Below, in pieces: positions 39,430 through 48,322 of a stretch of DNA of 64,000 nt. This DNA is from Actinomyces oris. Lineage in GTDB: Bacteria; Actinomycetota; Actinomycetes; Actinomycetales; Actinomycetaceae. Below the pieces are notes generated by a model that was not told where the DNA came from, did not search any database, and saw nothing but the letters and a program-made list of their open reading frames with translations. Both the position numbers and the translations under genes were made by a program. The stretch lies in assembly GCF_001937665.1 (NCBI RefSeq), contig NZ_MSKL01000027.1:1-64000 (forward strand), given 5' to 3'. The stretch's first letter is position 1, and every line of letters begins with the position of its first letter.

Positions 39430-40371
39430 TCAGTCGGTGGCGGCGGTCGGCAGGGTGGGGACGGCGTCACGCAGGGCGCGGGTGGCCGTGTGCGTGGGCT
39501 TAGTGAGGAGGCGGCGCATGGGGGCGTCCTCGACGATGGAGCCCTCGTCCATGACCAGGGCCCGCTGGCAGACGCCGGCGACGGCGGCCAGGTCGTGCGA
39601 CACCACCAGCAGGGCTGGGGCGGGCACGGCGCCGGAACCAGCTGGGGCGGGCACGGCGCCGGAACCAGCCGGGGCGGGCACGGCGCCGGAACCAGCCGGG
39701 GCGGGCTCCGGCTCGCCACTCGCGCCGGACTTTGCGGGGGGCTTCTGCTCATCGCTGGTGGCGGCGTCGGGCTCGGCCTCGATGGCCGCAAGCAGGTCGA
39801 GGGTCTGGCGGCGCAGGGCGGGGTCGAGCCCGGAGACCGGCTCGTCGAGCAGGAGGTAGCGCGGGGACAGGGCCAGGGCCCGGGCGATGGAGACCCGCTG
39901 CGCCTGGCCGCCGGAGATCTCGTGGGGCCGGCTCTCCCATATCTCGCGGCGAATCTCGAGGCTCTCCAGGATCTTCCGGGCCCGACTGACGGCCTCCTCG
40001 CGATCGCGGACCACCCCCAGGGTTCTCAGCGGGGTGGTCACCTGCGCCAGCACCGTGCGGCGCGGGTCGAGTGTGGCGGCGGCGTCCTGGGGCACGTACT
40101 GCACCGCCCGCCGGAAGGCCCGCAGCGCTCGGGCGCCACCCCGACGTACGGGCTCGCCGTCGAGCAGGATCTCGCCCGTATCTCCCGGGGCTGGGGAGTC
40201 GAGCAGCAGCAGGGCGCGCAGCAGCGTCGTCTTGCCGCATCCCGAGCGCCCGATGAGCGCCACGTTCTCCCCCGGCTCCAGGCGCAGGTCCACGCCGCGC
40301 AGCACCTCTCGCCGCTCGCCGCCCGGCCCCGGGTGGGAGCGCCTGAGGCCACGGGTCTCAAGTCCGCTCAT
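39430..40371 (-). CDS. ABC transporter ATPase (DppF/NikE-like) with expanded linker
   Basis: The 313-residue ATPase has Walker A ALIGRSGCGKTTLLRALL, Q-loop YVPQDAAATLDP, signature HEISGGQAQRVSIARAL, Walker B LLLDEPVSGLDP, and H-loop LLVVSHDLAAV. Between the D-loop helix (LLAAIEAEPDAATSDEQKPPAKSG) and the H-loop strand lie about 40 extra residues made of repeated PAPAGSGAV, encoded by a 27-bp tandem repeat. This is an unusual place for an insertion and does not break the frame. The start at 40371 overlaps the upstream ATPase stop as ATGA. Confidence 0.9.
   Translation of the reverse strand: MSGLETRGLRRSHPGPGGERREVLRGVDLRLEPGENVALIGRSGCGKTTLLRALLLLDSPAPGDTGEILLDGEPVRRGGARALRAFRRAVQYVPQDAAATLDPRRTVLAQVTTPLRTLGVVRDREEAVSRARKILESLEIRREIWESRPHEISGGQAQRVSIARALALSPRYLLLDEPVSGLDPALRRQTLDLLAAIEAEPDAATSDEQKPPAKSGASGEPEPAPAGSGAVPAPAGSGAVPAPAGSGAVPAPALLVVSHDLAAVAGVCQRALVMDEGSIVEDAPMRRLLTKPTHTATRALRDAVPTLPTAATD
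39617..39697. repeat. Three tandem copies of a 27-bp unit in the ABC ATPase gene
   Basis: The unit starts GGGGCGGGCACGGCGCCGGA and ends ACCAGC plus C or T; copies lie at 39617-39643, 39644-39670 and 39671-39697, differing by one base. A fourth, decayed copy follows. Being a multiple of three, gain or loss of units would keep the reading frame. Confidence 0.9.
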
Positions 40372-41219
40372 GCGGCGGCTCCCGCTGCGGCCAGGGCCCC
40401 GTCGATGGTTTCCTCGGCGCCGGCCTCGCACATGGCGGCCGTGACCGGATGCTCGGGGCGGGTCAGAACGGCCTGGGTGTCCCCCGACTCGATGATGGCA
40501 CCGTCGTGGAGGACGGCGATGTTCTCGCAGATCGCGGCGGCGGGCAGGTCGTGGGTGATGAGGAGCAGCGCGGGGGCCTCGGGCAGGCTGGTCAGCGAGC
40601 TCAGGAGCCTGAGGATCTCGGCGCGGGCGACGACGTCGAGGGCGGTGGTGGGCTCGTCGGCGATGATGAGGACGGGTTCGACGGCCAGGGCCAGAGCCAG
40701 GCTGGCGCGTTGGCGCTGGCCTCCGGAGAGGCGCCCGGGGACACGGTCGGCGAAGGACTCATCGAGCCCGACGGCGTAGAGGTAGTCGGTGGCGCGCTCA
40801 TCGGCCTCACCCCGGGGATGTCCGGCGGCCTGGGAGGCTAGGGCGATCTGGCGACCGACCGCGATGAGCGGGTGCAGGGCGGTGGAGTGGTCCTGTGCGA
40901 CAAGGGCGATGCGGCTGCCCCGGGGGCGGCGGGCGGCGGGCAGCCCCAGCAGGTTGGCGCCGCCCGCCTCGCCTCCCACCGCGAAGCTCGCGCGCGGGGC
41001 GTTGTCGGGGTCGACGTCGTCGGGCTCAACGGTCAGGGAACCGGTGACCTCCAGTGAGGCCGGGAGGGTGCCCGCGAGCGCGGCGCAGGTGAGGGACTTG
41101 CCGGCCCCGGAGGCACCGACCAGGGCGGTGCGGCTTCCGGGGGCGAGGCTGAGACTGACGCCGTTGACCAGCGTCGTGCCGCTGGAGCGCACCACCAGCG
41201 ATCTGAGAACGATTGTCAC
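40368..41219 (-). CDS. ABC transporter ATPase (DppD/NikD-like)
   Basis: The 283-residue ATPase has Walker A ALVGASGAGKSLTCAALAG, signature RLSGGQRQRASLALALA, Walker B VLIIADEPTTALDV, and H-loop LLLITHDLPAAA, with the DppD-type RIALVAQDHSTALHP Q-loop. It is the first gene of the operon encoding a complete importer. GTG at 41219 is chosen because AGGG lies eight bases upstream; TTG at 41225 is less likely. A Zur-like 15-bp site lies at 41240-41254, directly over the likely promoter. Confidence 0.88.
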   Translation of the reverse strand: MTIVLRSLVVRSSGTTLVNGVSLSLAPGSRTALVGASGAGKSLTCAALAGTLPASLEVTGSLTVEPDDVDPDNAPRASFAVGGEAGGANLLGLPAARRPRGSRIALVAQDHSTALHPLIAVGRQIALASQAAGHPRGEADERATDYLYAVGLDESFADRVPGRLSGGQRQRASLALALAVEPVLIIADEPTTALDVVARAEILRLLSSLTSLPEAPALLLITHDLPAAAICENIAVLHDGAIIESGDTQAVLTRPEHPVTAAMCEAGAEETIDGALAAAGAAA

Positions 41220-41239
41220 ATGCAAACCCTAAATGCGAG

Positions 41240-41254
41240 TGACAACGATTTTCA
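41240..41254 (-). promoter_or_regulatory. Zur-like operator ahead of the ABC importer operon
   Basis: TGACAACGATTTTCA is a 15-bp dyad with 5 of 7 symmetric pairs and matches the actinobacterial Zur consensus TGAAAAYSRTTTTCA closely. It lies 21 bp upstream of the operon's first start codon. A TTGTCAC copy overlaps the start region (41213-41219), the mirror of GTGACAA at 41239-41245. Zinc-dependent repression is inferred; the sequence alone does not exclude a related Fur-family regulator. Confidence 0.6.
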
Positions 41255-41300
41255 AATATGCAGTTGGTCAGCACGGGCCGTCGCCGATGGCCCGCTTGGG

Positions 41301-43187
41301 CTACTTGACGCCGAGGCGCTTGAGGTCGCGCACGGCGCCCAGGTCGGCGCTGGTGGCGAGCATCGCGTAGGCGCGCAGTGCCGCGGAGACCTTGCGGGGC
41401 CGGTCCACGTGCGGGGTCCAGGCGTCCTCACCACGGGCCTCCTCCTCGGCCCGGCGGCGCTCGATCTCCTCATCGCTCAGGCGCACGGAGATGGAGCGGC
41501 GCGGGATGTCGATGTCGATGATGTCGCCGCTGCGCACGAGGCCGATGAGTCCGCCGGCCGCCGCCTCCGGGGAGACGTGACCGATGCTGAGCCCGGAGGT
41601 GCCCCCGGAGAAGCGCCCGTCGGTGAGCAGGGCGCACTCCTTACCCAGGTGCATGGACTTGATGTAGGTGGTCGGGTAGAGCATCTCCTGCATGCCGGGG
41701 CCGCCGCGCGGTCCCTCGTGGCTGATGATGACGACGTCGCCGGACGTCACCCGCTTGCCGAGGATCCCGGCGACGGCGTCCTCCTGGGACTCGAAGACGA
41801 CGGCGGGTCCGGAGAAGGTCAGGATCGACTCGTCGACGCCGGCGGTCTTGACGATGCAACCCTTCTCGGCGATGTTGCCGAAGAGGACGGCCAGGCCGCC
41901 GTCGGCGGAGTAGGCGTGCTCGATGTCGCGGATGCAGCCGCCGGCGCGGTCGGTGTCGAGGGACTCCCAGCGGGAGGCCTGGGAGAACATCTCGGTGGTG
42001 CGCACGCCGGCGGGGGCGGCGAGGTAGCCGGTGCGGATCTCCTCGCCGACCTGGGAGCCGGGGACGCCGTCGGGGCCGGGGCGGGCGACGTCATAGGCGG
42101 CGAGCTCGTCGCCCAGGGTGGTGCGCAGGACGTTGGTGGTGGTGGTCTCCAGCAGTCCGCCGCGGTCGAGCTCGCCGAGGATGCCGATGATGCCTCCGGC
42201 GCGGTGGACGTCCTCGATGTGGTAGAGGTTCGTCGACGGCGCGACCTTGGCCAGGTGGGGGACCTTGCGCGAGAGCCGGTCGATGTCGGCCATGGTGAAG
42301 TCGACCTCGGCCTCCTGGGCGGCGGCCAGCAGGTGCAGGACGGTGTTGGTGGAGCCGCCCATGGCGATGTCCAGGCTCATGGCGTTCTCGAAGGCGGCCT
42401 TGGTGGCGATGGAGCGCGGCAGGACGGAGTCGTCGTCGTGCTCGTAGTAGGCCCGGGTGATCTCGACGATCTGGTAGCCGACGCGCTTGAAGAGCTCGCC
42501 GCGGTCGGCGTGGGTGGCCAGCAGGGTGCCGTTCATGGGCAGGGCCAGACCGAGGGCCTCGGTGAGGCAGTTCATGGAGTTGGCGGTGAACATGCCCGAG
42601 CAGGAGCCGCAGGTGGGGCAGGCCAGGCGCTCGATGGCGCTGATGGTCTCGTCGGTGACCGTGGGGTCGGCGGCGTCCATCATGGCGTCGATGAGGTCGA
42701 GCTTGCGGGTGGTGCCGTCGGCGGCGGTCATCTTGCCCGACTCCATGGGGCCGCCGGAGATGAAGATGGCCGGGATGTTGAGCCGCATGGCGGCCATGAG
42801 CATGCCCGGGGTGATCTTGTCGCAGTTGGAGATGCACACGAGGGCGTCGGCGCAGTGGGCGCTGACCATGTACTCCACGGAGTCGGCGATGAGGTCGCGG
42901 CTGGGCAGCGAGTAGAGCATGCCGTCGTGGCCCATGGCGATGCCGTCGTCGACGGCGATGGTGTTGAACTCCTTGGCCAGGCCGCCGGCAGCCTCGATCT
43001 CGGTGGCCACGAGGCGCCCGACGTCGCGCAGGCCCACGTGCCCGGGGACGAACTGGGTGAAGGAGTTCGCGATGGCGATGATCGGTTTGCCGAAGTCGGA
43101 GTCCTTGACGCCGGTGGCGCGCCACAGTGCACGGGCGCCCGCCATGTTGCGGCCGTGGGTGGAGGTGGCACTGCGGTACTGCGGCAT
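41301..43187 (-). CDS. ilvD: Dihydroxy-acid dehydratase
   Basis: The 628-residue Fe-S enzyme catalyses the third common step of branched-chain amino-acid synthesis. Conserved parts: [17 protein letters not shown] at the start, [45 protein letters not shown] with a cluster Cys, [29 protein letters not shown] with the other, and [24 protein letters not shown] near the C-terminus (written [12 protein letters not shown]). The ATG at 43187 has AGAAGGA upstream; the longer frame to 43280 is rejected. Length is slightly above the usual 560-615, as in the longer (IlvD group 2) enzymes. Confidence 0.95.
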   Translation of the reverse strand: MPQYRSATSTHGRNMAGARALWRATGVKDSDFGKPIIAIANSFTQFVPGHVGLRDVGRLVATEIEAAGGLAKEFNTIAVDDGIAMGHDGMLYSLPSRDLIADSVEYMVSAHCADALVCISNCDKITPGMLMAAMRLNIPAIFISGGPMESGKMTAADGTTRKLDLIDAMMDAADPTVTDETISAIERLACPTCGSCSGMFTANSMNCLTEALGLALPMNGTLLATHADRGELFKRVGYQIVEITRAYYEHDDDSVLPRSIATKAAFENAMSLDIAMGGSTNTVLHLLAAAQEAEVDFTMADIDRLSRKVPHLAKVAPSTNLYHIEDVHRAGGIIGILGELDRGGLLETTTTNVLRTTLGDELAAYDVARPGPDGVPGSQVGEEIRTGYLAAPAGVRTTEMFSQASRWESLDTDRAGGCIRDIEHAYSADGGLAVLFGNIAEKGCIVKTAGVDESILTFSGPAVVFESQEDAVAGILGKRVTSGDVVIISHEGPRGGPGMQEMLYPTTYIKSMHLGKECALLTDGRFSGGTSGLSIGHVSPEAAAGGLIGLVRSGDIIDIDIPRRSISVRLSDEEIERRRAEEEARGEDAWTPHVDRPRKVSAALRAYAMLATSADLGAVRDLKRLGVK

Positions 43188-43424
43188 GAGCGATTCCTTC
43201 TGGGGCAGACGGACTGGAACGGCGTCGCAAGGAGCCGGCCTCAGGGGGATGGCCAGCGCTTCACGACGCCGTGTTGCCATAGCGTAGCCCTCGTTGGCTC
43301 CGGGCGCCGCGCCGCTTCCTGTCCCTGAGACACGCTAAGGCCGACCCGGCGCGGTCACGGGCCTCCGTCCTGCGCCCCAAGGGGCCGCCCTCACCGCCGC
43401 GATTTGCGGAACAGCGGGCTTGCG

Positions 43425-43937
43425 TCATCGGCCGCGGTGGCGACGCTTGGCCCGCTCCCGACGACGGGCCCACTCCTCGTCCGCCTTCTGGCGACGACGA
43501 CGACTCCGGTCACGGGAGGTACGGGTCGCGGTCTCCTCTCGGGCAGCGGCCAAGGCCGCCTGCGCAGCGGTGGATGGGCGCGCCCGAGCTGCCTCCTTGG
43601 CGGCCTGCCGGGCGGCGCGCTTGGGGTTGGGGCGGGGAGTCGACGACGAGCCCACCGGCCTGGACGCCGGTACCGGAGGAGAAGCCGCAGCCCGGTCGAT
43701 GAGGGCCCCGCCGTGAGTCAGGAGGAAGTCGTAGAGCTCGGCATCGCTGGGCTCAGCCCCGAAGACGTGCCGTGCCGCCCGCACCGTGATGGCACGACTG
43801 ATCGCGTCGCCGCCATGGCGGAGTTCATGGTGCTCGAGGACGCCGACCCAGAAGCGGCCGTCGAAGTAGAGGGTGAACTGGGCTGAGATGCAGGCGAGGA
43901 CGGTGGACCGGCTGTCAGAGGCGGACATGTTCGACAT
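43425..43937 (-). CDS. YjdF-like protein (DUF2992)
   Basis: The 170-residue protein starts with the YjdF pattern STVLACISAQFTLYFDGRFWVGVLEHHE and ends with the basic coiled tail ATRTSRDRSRRRRQKADEEWARRRERAKRRHRGR, ending HRGR as in Firmicutes YjdF. In many Bacillota this gene is preceded by the yjdF (aza-aromatic) riboswitch and links to detoxification; here I see no such structure. The middle is a low-complexity Ala/Pro/Ser/Lys linker (about 95-135) longer than usual. GAAGGAG before the ATG supports the start. Confidence 0.8.
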   Translation of the reverse strand: MSNMSASDSRSTVLACISAQFTLYFDGRFWVGVLEHHELRHGGDAISRAITVRAARHVFGAEPSDAELYDFLLTHGGALIDRAAASPPVPASRPVGSSSTPRPNPKRAARQAAKEAARARPSTAAQAALAAAREETATRTSRDRSRRRRQKADEEWARRRERAKRRHRGR

Positions 43938-44192
43938 GGGACTCCTTCGGGTGCGAGTGATCGCACCCGGCGCAGCAGGAGTCCCCGTGGCGACCGATGA
44001 ACGGCATCCCCGAGGTGACGAACGCCTGGTTGTCGCTTGCCCACGACGAGTTCGGGGCGGATGCAGGGCCTGTGGCCCGACGGCGTCATCCGGACTTCCT
44101 CCGGACCGTGCAGTTCGTGCTACCGGGTGTGGCGCGAGCGCGCCGCCCCCAGGCTAGCGCAGTGATCGCAACCCCGGGGCGCCGTACGCAGA

Positions 44193-44263
44193 CGCGCGTT
44201 CGTACCGTAGGGCTCCGGAACGCACCCCTGAGGTACGTCTGGCGCCTACCGTACGAACGCGCG
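44193..44263. repeat. Intergenic inverted repeat of the CGCGTTCGTACC family, copy A
   Basis: CGCGCGTTCGTACCGTAGG (44193-44211) pairs with 44245-44263 over 18 of 19 bp, around a ~33-nt loop. It lies downstream of the FKBP gene (stop 44285, leftward) in the 347-bp gap before the YjdF-like gene; nothing else is seen in the gap. Likely terminator and member of a repeat family. Confidence 0.75.
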
Positions 44264-44284
44264 GACAGTGCCGGAGAGCTCGGC

Positions 44285-44692
44285 TCAGATGACGCCGAGG
44301 ATCTCCGTGACGAAGACGAGCGTGTCGCCGCCGCGGATGCCGGCCTGCGGGACGCCGCGGTCGCCGTAGCCGAGCTCGGAGGGGATGGACAGCAGGAGGC
44401 GCGAGCCCACGCGCTGGCCCACGAGGCCGTCGTCCCAGCCGCGGATGACCCTGCCGACACCGACCTGGAAGTTCAGCGGCTGGCCGCGGTCGTAGGAGTT
44501 GTCGAAGACGTCGCCACCCCAGATCTGGCCCAGGTAGTTGGCCACGATCGTGTCGCCGGCCTCGACCACCTGGCCGTCGCCGGCGTCGAGCACCTGGACC
44601 TGCAGCCCCTCGGGGGCCTCGGGCCCGGGGAAGGTGAGCGTGGGCTTCGTGCCCTTGGCGCCCTCGACGGAGGGCATGTTGGTGTTGATCAT
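44285..44692 (-). CDS. FKBP-type peptidyl-prolyl cis-trans isomerase
   Basis: The 135-residue single-domain FKBP is cytosolic (no signal peptide). Typical motifs: VVEAGDTIVANYLGQIWGGDVFDNSYDRGQPLNFQVGVGRVIRGWDDGLVGQRVGSRLLLSIPSELGYGDRG and GGDTLVFVTEILGV. It folds proteins by proline isomerisation. It is like the short actinobacterial FKBPs near housekeeping genes. The start ATG lies at 44692; an internal Met at residue 6 is possible. It stands alone between palindromic repeat copy A and the Bax-inhibitor-like gene. Confidence 0.92.
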   Translation of the reverse strand: MINTNMPSVEGAKGTKPTLTFPGPEAPEGLQVQVLDAGDGQVVEAGDTIVANYLGQIWGGDVFDNSYDRGQPLNFQVGVGRVIRGWDDGLVGQRVGSRLLLSIPSELGYGDRGVPQAGIRGGDTLVFVTEILGVI

Positions 44693-44955
44693 GCGGTGAG
44701 CCTACGCGAGGGCCCCGGTTCGACGCCGCAGCGGGCCTCGGCCCAGCGCGAACCCGGCGAGCGGGTCACGCAGTCCCGGGCGCTCAGGCGTTCGGGGCAG
44801 CGCCGGACATGCCTGGCAGCGTCTGGGACCGGAAGAGGCCCAATGCCGCCACGTACACGGCTGGGGCCGGGACGCAGGTGATGCGTCCCGGCCCCAGCCG
44901 AGGTAGTGGCGTGAGGCCGGATCGGACGAACCGGTCCCGGCCCCGCGCCGTGAGC

Positions 44956-45930
44956 TCAGTCGCGGAAGTAGCTCAGCAGGCGCAGGAACTCCACGTAGAG
45001 CCACACGAGGGTGACGACCAGGCCGAAGGCCCCCGCCCAGGCGTAGCGTCGGGGCAGCCCGTTGCGGACCCCGTTCTCAATGAACTCGAAGTCCATGGCC
45101 AGGAAGTGGGCGGCAAGAATGACCCCGAGGATTCCCAGCGGAATGCCCAGTGGGATCCCCATGATGGTCAGGGAGCGCAGGCCCCAGGCGCCAGTGGTCG
45201 CGCCAGTCATCTGGAGGACGACGTTGATGAGGCTGAAGATCATGTAGCCGAAGGTGGCCACGACCACCACCTTGCGCAACCTGCCCTGGACCCGGAAGCC
45301 ACCAAAGGAGTAGGCCACGAGCATGACGCCGAAGGTGGCCAGTGTTGCGAGCACGGCCTGGACGACGATGCCCTCGTAGCGGGCCTCCATGAAGCCGGAG
45401 ATGCTGCCCAGCAGCAGTCCCTCGAAGGCCGCGTAGACCAGGATGAGAGCCGGGGAGGGCTCCCGCTTGTAGGTGTTGACCAGGCCGAGGATGAAGCTGC
45501 CGACAAGGCCGCCGAACATCGCCAGGAAGCTCAGCCCGGCGACCGCCTCATCGGTGCTGGTCGCCAGGTTCCAGGACAGGGCGCCCATGGCCAGGATGAC
45601 GGCGAACATACCGGCGGTGCGGATGATGACGTCGTCGTAGGTCATGCGGCGCATGACCGCGTTGGTGGCCGACGGCGCCTGGTACTGGGCCTCCAGGCCG
45701 GCCATCTGCTCGGGACTCACCTGGCCGTAGCCGGCCGTCTGCTGGCCGTACTGGTTGGCGGTCTGACCGTACTGCCCGTACTGGCCGTAGCTGGCCGCCT
45801 GCTGGCCGTACTGGCCGGCCTGGTAGCCGGGCATCGTGGGGTAGCCGTTGGGCGTCTGAGCCGGGGCGCTCCCAGGTGCCTGGCCGCCGGTCTGGAAGGC
45901 GGCGCTTCGGTCGAAGAAGGGGTTGGACAT
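44956..45930 (-). CDS. Bax inhibitor-1/YccA-family membrane protein
   Basis: The 324-residue protein has an N-terminal Gln/Tyr/Gly-rich cytosolic tail (residues 10-75, YGQYGQYGQTANQYGQQTAGYG) and then seven membrane segments, starting RTAGMFAVILAMGALSWNLA. Bacterial BI-1/YetJ proteins are pH-sensitive calcium leak channels; this actinobacterial branch has the C-terminal IENGVRNGLPRRYAWAGAFGLVVTLVWLYVEFLRLLSYFRD, typical for it. GAGAGGA before the ATG at 45930 selects the start. The tail may phase-separate or bind partners; that is speculation. Confidence 0.9.
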   Translation of the reverse strand: MSNPFFDRSAAFQTGGQAPGSAPAQTPNGYPTMPGYQAGQYGQQAASYGQYGQYGQTANQYGQQTAGYGQVSPEQMAGLEAQYQAPSATNAVMRRMTYDDVIIRTAGMFAVILAMGALSWNLATSTDEAVAGLSFLAMFGGLVGSFILGLVNTYKREPSPALILVYAAFEGLLLGSISGFMEARYEGIVVQAVLATLATFGVMLVAYSFGGFRVQGRLRKVVVVATFGYMIFSLINVVLQMTGATTGAWGLRSLTIMGIPLGIPLGILGVILAAHFLAMDFEFIENGVRNGLPRRYAWAGAFGLVVTLVWLYVEFLRLLSYFRD

Positions 45931-46369
45931 GTTCCTCTCATCCTCTCTGAGGGGGCTGGGACCGTCGGCCCGGAGAGGCCGCCGCTCGCAGTGCGGTCCG
46001 GCCGTCGAGGGCCGGCACCGGAAACTGCGCACATTATGCGCATCCCCAGCACGGTCAGGGGAACCCATTTCCCTCACAACGTAGCCCTCAGGGGAGAGCT
46101 CCCCACTCATGTGACGAGCGCCGTCGCCTCCTCGGCCACCTCCCACGGCTCCCTTCGACCGATCGGTTCTCATCCTCCAGGAGGACCCTCCTCCCCCTGT
46201 CGGCCCCGCCCCAGCCGGCCCGGAGTTCGTCACCTCGGCCGATTCGCCCACGACGGCGCGCTCCTAGGCTGAAGCCATCCGGTTGCTCCTTAGGAGAAAC
46301 CCCCGAAAAACCACGGCGAACCACCCACCCATCCCCCTCGTCAGAGGCCCACGTCGAAGAGAGAACATC
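45931..46369. other. Divergent intergenic region ahead of the ABC exporter operon
   Basis: About 439 bp between the BI-1 gene and the rightward exporter operon. It must contain both promoters. The response regulator encoded at 50326 may bind here, but I see no convincing repeated site. No gene with coding character is visible. Confidence 0.4.
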
Positions 46370-47326
46370 ATGATCGAGGCAGTCAATCTCACCAAGCGCT
46401 ACGGCAGTAAGACGGCGGTGGACAACATCTCCTTCACCGTCGAGCCCGGCACCGTCACCGGCTTCCTGGGCCCCAACGGGGCGGGCAAGTCCACCACGAT
46501 GCGCATGATCATGGGCCTGGACAAGCCCACCAGCGGCAAGGTCACTATCAACGGGCGCCCCTACCGGCAGCTGTCGGCCCCCCTGTGCGAGGTCGGAGCC
46601 CTGCTGGACGCCAAGGGCCTGCACGGCTCACGCAGCGCCCGCAGTCACCTGCGCCAGCTGGCCGCCTCCAACGGCATCTCCGCCAAGCGGGTCGACGAGG
46701 TCCTGGAGATCACCGGCCTGACCTCGGTGGCCAAGAAGCGCGTCAAGGGCTTCTCCCTGGGCATGGGACAGCGCCTGGGCATGGCAGCAGCCCTGCTGGG
46801 CGACCCCGGCGTGCTCCTGTTCGACGAGCCCGTCAACGGCCTGGACCCCGAGGGCGTCAAGTGGGTGCGTGAGACCTGCCGCCGTCTGGCCGGCGAGGGC
46901 CGCACCGTGTTCATCTCCTCCCATCTCATGAGTGAGATGGCGCAGACCGCGGACCATCTCCTGGTCATCGGCCGCGGCCGGATCCTGACGGCCGGCCCGG
47001 TCGAGGACGTCATCGCCTCGGCCACCACCGACCGGGTGCGCGTGGCCTCCCCTCAGGCCACACAGCTCGCCGAGCTGATGGCCTCCCGCAACCTGGCCGC
47101 CCGGCCCGTGGCCCCCAACGTCCTGGAGACCACCGCAACCACCGCCGCGACCATCGGTGAGCTGGCCGCCCAGGGCGGCATCGTCCTGCACGAGCTCACC
47201 ACCATCCGCGCCAGCCTCGAAGAGGCCTACATGAGCCTGACCAGCGACTCCGTGGAGTACCGCACCGACCCCGCGTCCCAGGCCCAGATGCAGCAGGCCG
47301 TTCCTCAGGGCTCCGCCCGGGGCTGA
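46370..47326 (+). CDS. ABC exporter ATPase (BcrA/drug-resistance type)
   Basis: The 318-residue ATPase of a two-gene exporter has Walker A GFLGPNGAGKSTTMRMIMGL, signature FSLGMGQRLGMAAALLG (Leu-Gly-Met in place of Ser-Gly-Gly, common in the BcrA group), Walker B VLLFDEPVNGLDPEG and the H-loop VFISSHLMSEMAQTADHLLVIGRG. The C-terminal ~90 residues are the usual extension of this group. The permease follows 69 bp later, then a sensor kinase and a response regulator, all rightward: a four-gene unit typical of antimicrobial-peptide or envelope-stress resistance modules. Confidence 0.9.
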   Translation: MIEAVNLTKRYGSKTAVDNISFTVEPGTVTGFLGPNGAGKSTTMRMIMGLDKPTSGKVTINGRPYRQLSAPLCEVGALLDAKGLHGSRSARSHLRQLAASNGISAKRVDEVLEITGLTSVAKKRVKGFSLGMGQRLGMAAALLGDPGVLLFDEPVNGLDPEGVKWVRETCRRLAGEGRTVFISSHLMSEMAQTADHLLVIGRGRILTAGPVEDVIASATTDRVRVASPQATQLAELMASRNLAARPVAPNVLETTATTAATIGELAAQGGIVLHELTTIRASLEEAYMSLTSDSVEYRTDPASQAQMQQAVPQGSARG

Positions 47327-47395
47327 GGTGCGCCTCCTCGGCGCACCGCGCCCGCCATCAGCAGCTCCATCCGTCTCACTCCGGAAGGCCCAGCC

Positions 47396-48283
47396 ATGAG
47401 TACCCACATCCCAGCACATGCCTCAGCCGCCCCCACAGCCCAAGCCCCGGCGCGCACCGCCATCGGGACCGCCCCTCGCCCAGCCGGCCCACGCATCCGG
47501 GGCCGCCAGACCATCCTGCACTCCTTACGTGCGGAATGGATCAAGTTCTGGTCCCTGCGCTCGACCTGGATCACCTCCTTCATCACCATCACCCTGACCG
47601 TCCTGTTCGGCGCAGGCCTCACCGCCGCCTTCGGACGGTCGGAGCAGTACCAGGACATGGCCAAGGACATGATCACCTCCGGTCTGACATTCGGGCAGGT
47701 CGTGGTCGCGGTCCTGGGGGCCCTCATCATCACCGGGGAGTACTCCTCCGGTCAGATCCGATCCTCCCTGGCCGCCGTCCCCAGGCGCGGCCGGCTCCTG
47801 CTGTCCAAGGCCGTGGTCCTCAGCGTTGTCGCCTTCCTGCTGGGCTCGGTGTCCGTGTTCCTGTCCTGGGCGATCTCCAAGCCCTTCATCGGAGAGCACG
47901 CCGGTTCCCTCACCGACTCGCAGTACGCCGGCCACATCTGGGGCTCGGGCCTGGTCTTCGCCGCCATCGCCCTGATGGCCCTGGGCATCGGCTTCCTGCT
48001 GCGCTCCACCGCCGGCACCATCACTGTGATCGTCTCCCTCCTGTTCATCATCACCACTCCCCTCCAGCTCGCGGCCGGCAAGTGGGAATGGATCTACAAG
48101 ATCATCGGCTGCCTGCCCAGCACCGTCTCCGAAGCCGTCTCCGACCCGTTCCAGCGCATCACCGAGTGGGGTGGGCAGGGCGCCCAGTTCCTCACCCACG
48201 GCCAGGCCATCGCGGTCTTCGCCGCCTGGGCGCTCATCCCGCTCATCGTGGCCTGGTTCGTCTTCTCCCGGCGCGACGCCTGA
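47396..48283 (+). CDS. ABC-2 type exporter permease
   Basis: The 295-residue membrane protein begins with a Pro/Ala-rich cytosolic tail (MSTHIPAHASAAPTAQAPARTA) and LHSLRAEWIKFWSLRSTWITSFITITLTVLFGAG, the pattern of ABC-2 permeases of Gram-positive resistance exporters. About six hydrophobic segments follow, including FGQVVVAVLGALIITGEYSSGQIRSSLAAVPRRGRLLLSKAVVLS, the conserved ITGEYSSGxIRSSLAxVPRR box. It pairs with the ATPase upstream. GGAAGG lies before the ATG. Confidence 0.9.
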   Translation: MSTHIPAHASAAPTAQAPARTAIGTAPRPAGPRIRGRQTILHSLRAEWIKFWSLRSTWITSFITITLTVLFGAGLTAAFGRSEQYQDMAKDMITSGLTFGQVVVAVLGALIITGEYSSGQIRSSLAAVPRRGRLLLSKAVVLSVVAFLLGSVSVFLSWAISKPFIGEHAGSLTDSQYAGHIWGSGLVFAAIALMALGIGFLLRSTAGTITVIVSLLFIITTPLQLAAGKWEWIYKIIGCLPSTVSEAVSDPFQRITEWGGQGAQFLTHGQAIAVFAAWALIPLIVAWFVFSRRDA

Positions 48284-48322
48284 GCCCGGCGGGCCTCAGA
48301 CGTCAGCCGGAGGTGATGCCCC

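Noticed and set aside
41220-43328. Rightward ~700-codon open frame antisense to ilvD
   Set aside because: No family features; ilvD on the other strand is complete and highly conserved.
43938-44192. A yjdF-type riboswitch upstream of the YjdF-like gene
   Set aside because: I looked for the pseudoknotted multi-stem leader expected before yjdF genes and could not see conserved stems; no basis to annotate one.
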